Below, one piece after another: positions 13,968 to 16,214 of a stretch of 16,214 bases of DNA. The stretch covers positions 1 through 16,214 of the forward strand of contig CAZEYA010000077.1 in NCBI GenBank assembly GCA_964516515.1, written 5' to 3'. Made by a program: the position numbers and the translations under genes. Within the stretch, counting starts at the first letter, position 1; each line of letters opens with the position of its first letter. The stretch is from JANNOG01 sp964516515 (GTDB lineage: Bacteria; Actinomycetota; Actinomycetes; Actinomycetales; JBBAYJ01). The notes under the pieces are model-generated. The model was not told where the DNA came from and ran no database searches. It saw nothing but the letters and a program-made list of their open reading frames with translations.

Positions 13968-15368
13968 ATGTCCCTACTGACCCCCACCCCCGTGTCCGGC
14001 CCCGAAGCAGCGTCGATGCACGTGCCCGACCCGCACCTGGTCGACACGGTGCTGGCTTACCTGCGCGAACGCCTGCTGATGCCCGAGGCCGAGCTGGACC
14101 GCCCCGCCACGCCCGCCGCGCTCGACGCCCTGCTCAGCGGCTTGATTACCGATGGCGGCCGACCCGTCGAGGACGTGCTGCGGCTGTTCGTCGACTCCCT
14201 CGCGCTCGCCGTGATCTCTGCCGACTCGCCGCGGTATCTCGCGTTCATCCCGGCGGCGCCTACCAAGGCGTCGCTGGTCTTCGACGCTGTCGTGGCGGCG
14301 TCGTCGATGTCCGGGGTGTCCTGGCTGGAGTCCTCCGGCGCGGTAGCCGCCGAGAACCAGATCCTGCGTTGGCTCGCCGACCTGTTCGGCATGCCCGCCT
14401 CTGCCGGCGGCACCTTCGTCTCCGGTGGCTCGGCGGGCAACCTCAACGGCCTGGTGGTCGCCCGCGAGCACGCCCGCAACCGCAGTGGCCGACCCCGGCA
14501 GCCCGTCCGGGTCGCGGTCGGGCGGGAGGCGCACTCCTCGATCGGCAAGGCGCTGATGATCCTCGACATCGAACCGCTCGTCGTGCCGACCCCCGACCAC
14601 CGGCTGACCGGCGAGGCGCTGCAGGCGGCACTGGACGCCGATGCAGGCTCCGGCCTGCCGCCGGTGGTGGCCGTGGCCGCGACCGCCGGCACCACGAACG
14701 CGGGGATCGTCGATGACCTGTCCGGGCTGGCCGCCGTCGCCCGCGAGCGCGGGCTGTGGCTGCACGTCGACGCGGCGTACGGCGGGGCTGCCGTGCTGTC
14801 GCACACCGACGGTCACCGGTTCGCGGGCATCGAGCACGCCGACTCGGTCGTCACCGACCCGCACAAGTGGTGGTTCTCGCCGCTGGACTGCGCCGCGCTG
14901 CTGTGGCGTGACCCGGCGATCGCGCAGGGGGTGCTGACCCAGGACGCGTCGTACCTCGACGTGCTGCACACCGCCGACACTCCGATGCGCAACCCCAGTG
15001 ACCTGGCCTATCACCTGTCCCGGCGGGCGCGGGGGCTGCCGCTGTGGTTCTCGGTCGCGGTCTACGGCGTGCAGGCCTACCGCGACGCGGTGCAGGCATC
15101 CATCGACCTGGCCAACCGGACGGCGGCGAGGATCGAGGCGATGCCGCGCGTGGAACTGGTCCGGCCGGCCTCGTTGGGAGTCGTGCTGTGGCGACGGCTG
15201 GGCTGGGGTCTGGCGGACTACCACAAGCTGCAGGAGGAGCTGCTCGACGCCCAGATCGCGCTGGTCACGCCGTCGGCGTGGCAGGGCGAGACGGTGGGGC
15301 GGTTCTCGTTCCTGCATCCCGGCACCACTGATGAGATGGTCGGCGACGTGCTCGACCGGCTGCGCTGA
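13968..15368 (+). CDS. Group II pyridoxal-phosphate-dependent decarboxylase
   Basis: This 466-aa cytoplasmic enzyme of PLP fold type I belongs to the glutamate/aromatic-L-amino-acid decarboxylase family. The phosphate-binding SGGSAGNL is at 152-159, the ring-stacking His at 189 (REAHSS) and AGTTNAG at 240-246. Asp268 in HVDAAYGG contacts the pyridine nitrogen. The Schiff-base Lys300 lies in DPHKWWF. The early PRYLAFIPAAPTKASLVFD segment corresponds to the substrate-side entry region of aromatic decarboxylases (H-P-x-F), here altered to AFIPAAP. The product would be an amine plus CO2; the amino-acid substrate cannot be fixed from sequence. The start is ATG 13968 with GGAGA seven bases upstream. 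Divergent transcription from an amino acid/amine permease and a GlnA-like ligase suggests a shared pathway. Confidence 0.93.
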   Translation: MSLLTPTPVSGPEAASMHVPDPHLVDTVLAYLRERLLMPEAELDRPATPAALDALLSGLITDGGRPVEDVLRLFVDSLALAVISADSPRYLAFIPAAPTKASLVFDAVVAASSMSGVSWLESSGAVAAENQILRWLADLFGMPASAGGTFVSGGSAGNLNGLVVAREHARNRSGRPRQPVRVAVGREAHSSIGKALMILDIEPLVVPTPDHRLTGEALQAALDADAGSGLPPVVAVAATAGTTNAGIVDDLSGLAAVARERGLWLHVDAAYGGAAVLSHTDGHRFAGIEHADSVVTDPHKWWFSPLDCAALLWRDPAIAQGVLTQDASYLDVLHTADTPMRNPSDLAYHLSRRARGLPLWFSVAVYGVQAYRDAVQASIDLANRTAARIEAMPRVELVRPASLGVVLWRRLGWGLADYHKLQEELLDAQIALVTPSAWQGETVGRFSFLHPGTTDEMVGDVLDRLR

Positions 15369-15370
15369 GC

Positions 15371-15408
15371 GGCCCGGCCCGGCCCGGCCCGGCCCGGTCC
15401 GGTCCGGC
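15371..15408 (+). repeat. GGCCC/GGTCC pentamer tract
   Basis: Five perfect tandem copies of GGCCC (15371-15395) are followed by two of GGTCC (15396-15405) and GGC. The tract starts two bases after the decarboxylase stop and lies between convergent genes. It is a simple repeat that could arise and vary by slippage. It can also fold on itself and may impede transcription from both sides; no T-rich tail is present. Confidence 0.9.
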
Positions 15409-15424
15409 TAGGTGGCGGTGATGC

Positions 15425-16214
15425 TCAGTTGGTCGGTCCGGCGGTGGCCTCGATCGGCACCTCGCCGATCCGGGAGACCTTGACGTCCAGCGTGCGGTGC
15501 TCCATCTCGACATCGAGCCGGACCACATCGCCGATCGCGTCGCCGTCGATCTGCGCGGGGATCGGGCGCGTCGACTCGAGCCGGATGGTCCGCGCGCACA
15601 GGTGGCGGACCAGGCCGTGCTTGGCGCGGGTCTTGCGCAACGCCCAGCCGATGATGGACAGCCAGCCGGCGATGCCCTTCGGCGCCACCACCAGGATATC
15701 GGCGATCCCGTCGTCGTAGTGCGCGTCCGGCAACAGCACGATCCCACCGGTCAGGGTGCCGCAGGAGGCGATGACGATGGACCGCACCTTGCGGGTCACC
15801 GGCCGGCCGCCGTCGAGAGCGAGCTGCACGGGCACCCGCTCGCCGGCGAGCTTGGGCAAGCCGGTGGCGACGTACGCCCCCCAGCCGATCCGCCCCTTGA
15901 GCCTGTCGTCGGCCTCGGTCATCACCTCGGCGTCGAAGCCGACGCCCATCATGACCACCGAGGTCTCCTTGATCACTTCACTGTTCTCGCGGGTGGCGGT
16001 CACCCGGGCGACGTCGATCGGCGCGGTGCGGCCGGTGACGGCCTGCTCGATGGCGGTTTCGATGTCGTTGACCGGGATCCACAGGTTGCGGGCCAGCAGG
16101 TTGCCGGTGCCCATCGGCACGATGCCGAGCGGGATCCCGGTGCCGGCGAGCACTCCGGCCACGGTGCGCACCGTGCCGTCGCCGCCGACTGCCATCACCA
16201 GCGAGGCGCCTTCG
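15425..16214 (-). CDS. Diacylglycerol kinase-like lipid kinase (N-terminus beyond window)
   Basis: About 263 residues of a YegS/LCB5/DgkB-type lipid kinase are visible; the reading frame stays open to the window edge, so the first part of the nucleotide-binding domain is missing. The catalytic glycine-rich motif AVGGDGTVR lies right at the edge, followed by GIVPMGTGNLLARNL, the second signature of the family. The C-terminal beta-sandwich shows MMGVGFDAEVM, IVIASCGTLTGGIVLLPDAH with DDGIADILVV, and PIPAQIDGDAIGDV (the usual Q-x-D-G-E/D box). It would phosphorylate diacylglycerol or a related lipid to feed phospholipid recycling. It converges on the decarboxylase with a 56-bp gap. No link to the amine cluster is evident. 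Confidence 0.92.
   Translation of the reverse strand, partial: EGASLVMAVGGDGTVRTVAGVLAGTGIPLGIVPMGTGNLLARNLWIPVNDIETAIEQAVTGRTAPIDVARVTATRENSEVIKETSVVMMGVGFDAEVMTEADDRLKGRIGWGAYVATGLPKLAGERVPVQLALDGGRPVTRKVRSIVIASCGTLTGGIVLLPDAHYDDGIADILVVAPKGIAGWLSIIGWALRKTRAKHGLVRHLCARTIRLESTRPIPAQIDGDAIGDVVRLDVEMEHRTLDVKVSRIGEVPIEATAGPTN

Noticed and set aside
13974..15317. 447-aa antisense reading frame opposite the decarboxylase
   Set aside because: Arg/Gln/His/Gly-rich shadow typical of high-GC coding DNA; the plus strand carries a complete PLP enzyme.

Overview
The window is very GC-rich DNA with strong GC third-position bias, many GTG starts and extensive stop/start overlaps. This fits a high-GC Actinomycetota chromosome. 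The actinobacterial style of the proteins (RskA-type anti-sigma factor with ECF sigma factor, Tat lipoprotein Rieske protein, GlnA-like ligase) agrees. I cannot name the genus. No tRNA, rRNA, CRISPR array, transposase or integrase was recognised.

Layout. (1) 1-2106: the 5' end of larB (minus strand) diverges from pheA (prephenate dehydratase), which is followed closely by an AEC-family permease. (2) 2117-2265: four palindromic repeats phased at 41-42 bp, between convergent genes. (3) 2296-4303: a HAD-family hydrolase (minus), then the decayed C-terminal part of a helical-repeat (TPR-like) regulator with a frameshift, then about 475 bp with no recognisable gene. (4) 4304-7443, all minus strand: in transcription order, a membrane-anchored secreted protein, a multi-TM DUF6529-like protein, a Tat/lipobox Rieske protein, an ECF sigma factor and its RskA-like anti-sigma factor. 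This looks like an envelope redox and stress module. (5) 7519-7630: three more palindromic repeats with exactly the same 42-bp phase but a different central dinucleotide. (6) 7631-13742, minus strand: a tightly coupled five-gene operon of APC permease, GlnA-like ligase, RpiR-type regulator, FluG-like TIM-barrel amidohydrolase and M20 amidohydrolase. A group II PLP decarboxylase (13968-15368, plus) diverges from it across a 225-bp region with an AT-richer stretch and repeated TGAAAT motifs. (7) 15371-15408: a GGCCC pentamer tract, then the 3' part of a diacylglycerol-kinase-like lipid kinase (minus) running off the window.

How the genes may work together. The operon in (6) plus the decarboxylase reads as an uptake and catabolic route for an amino acid or amine: import (permease), decarboxylation to an amine (PLP enzyme), gamma-glutamylation by the GlnA-like ligase, and hydrolysis by the amidohydrolase and/or the M20 enzyme. 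It would be controlled by the in-operon RpiR-type protein, whose SIS domain has lost the usual phosphosugar motif. The substrate is not evident from sequence. This cluster and the phased palindromes are the most interesting parts of the window.
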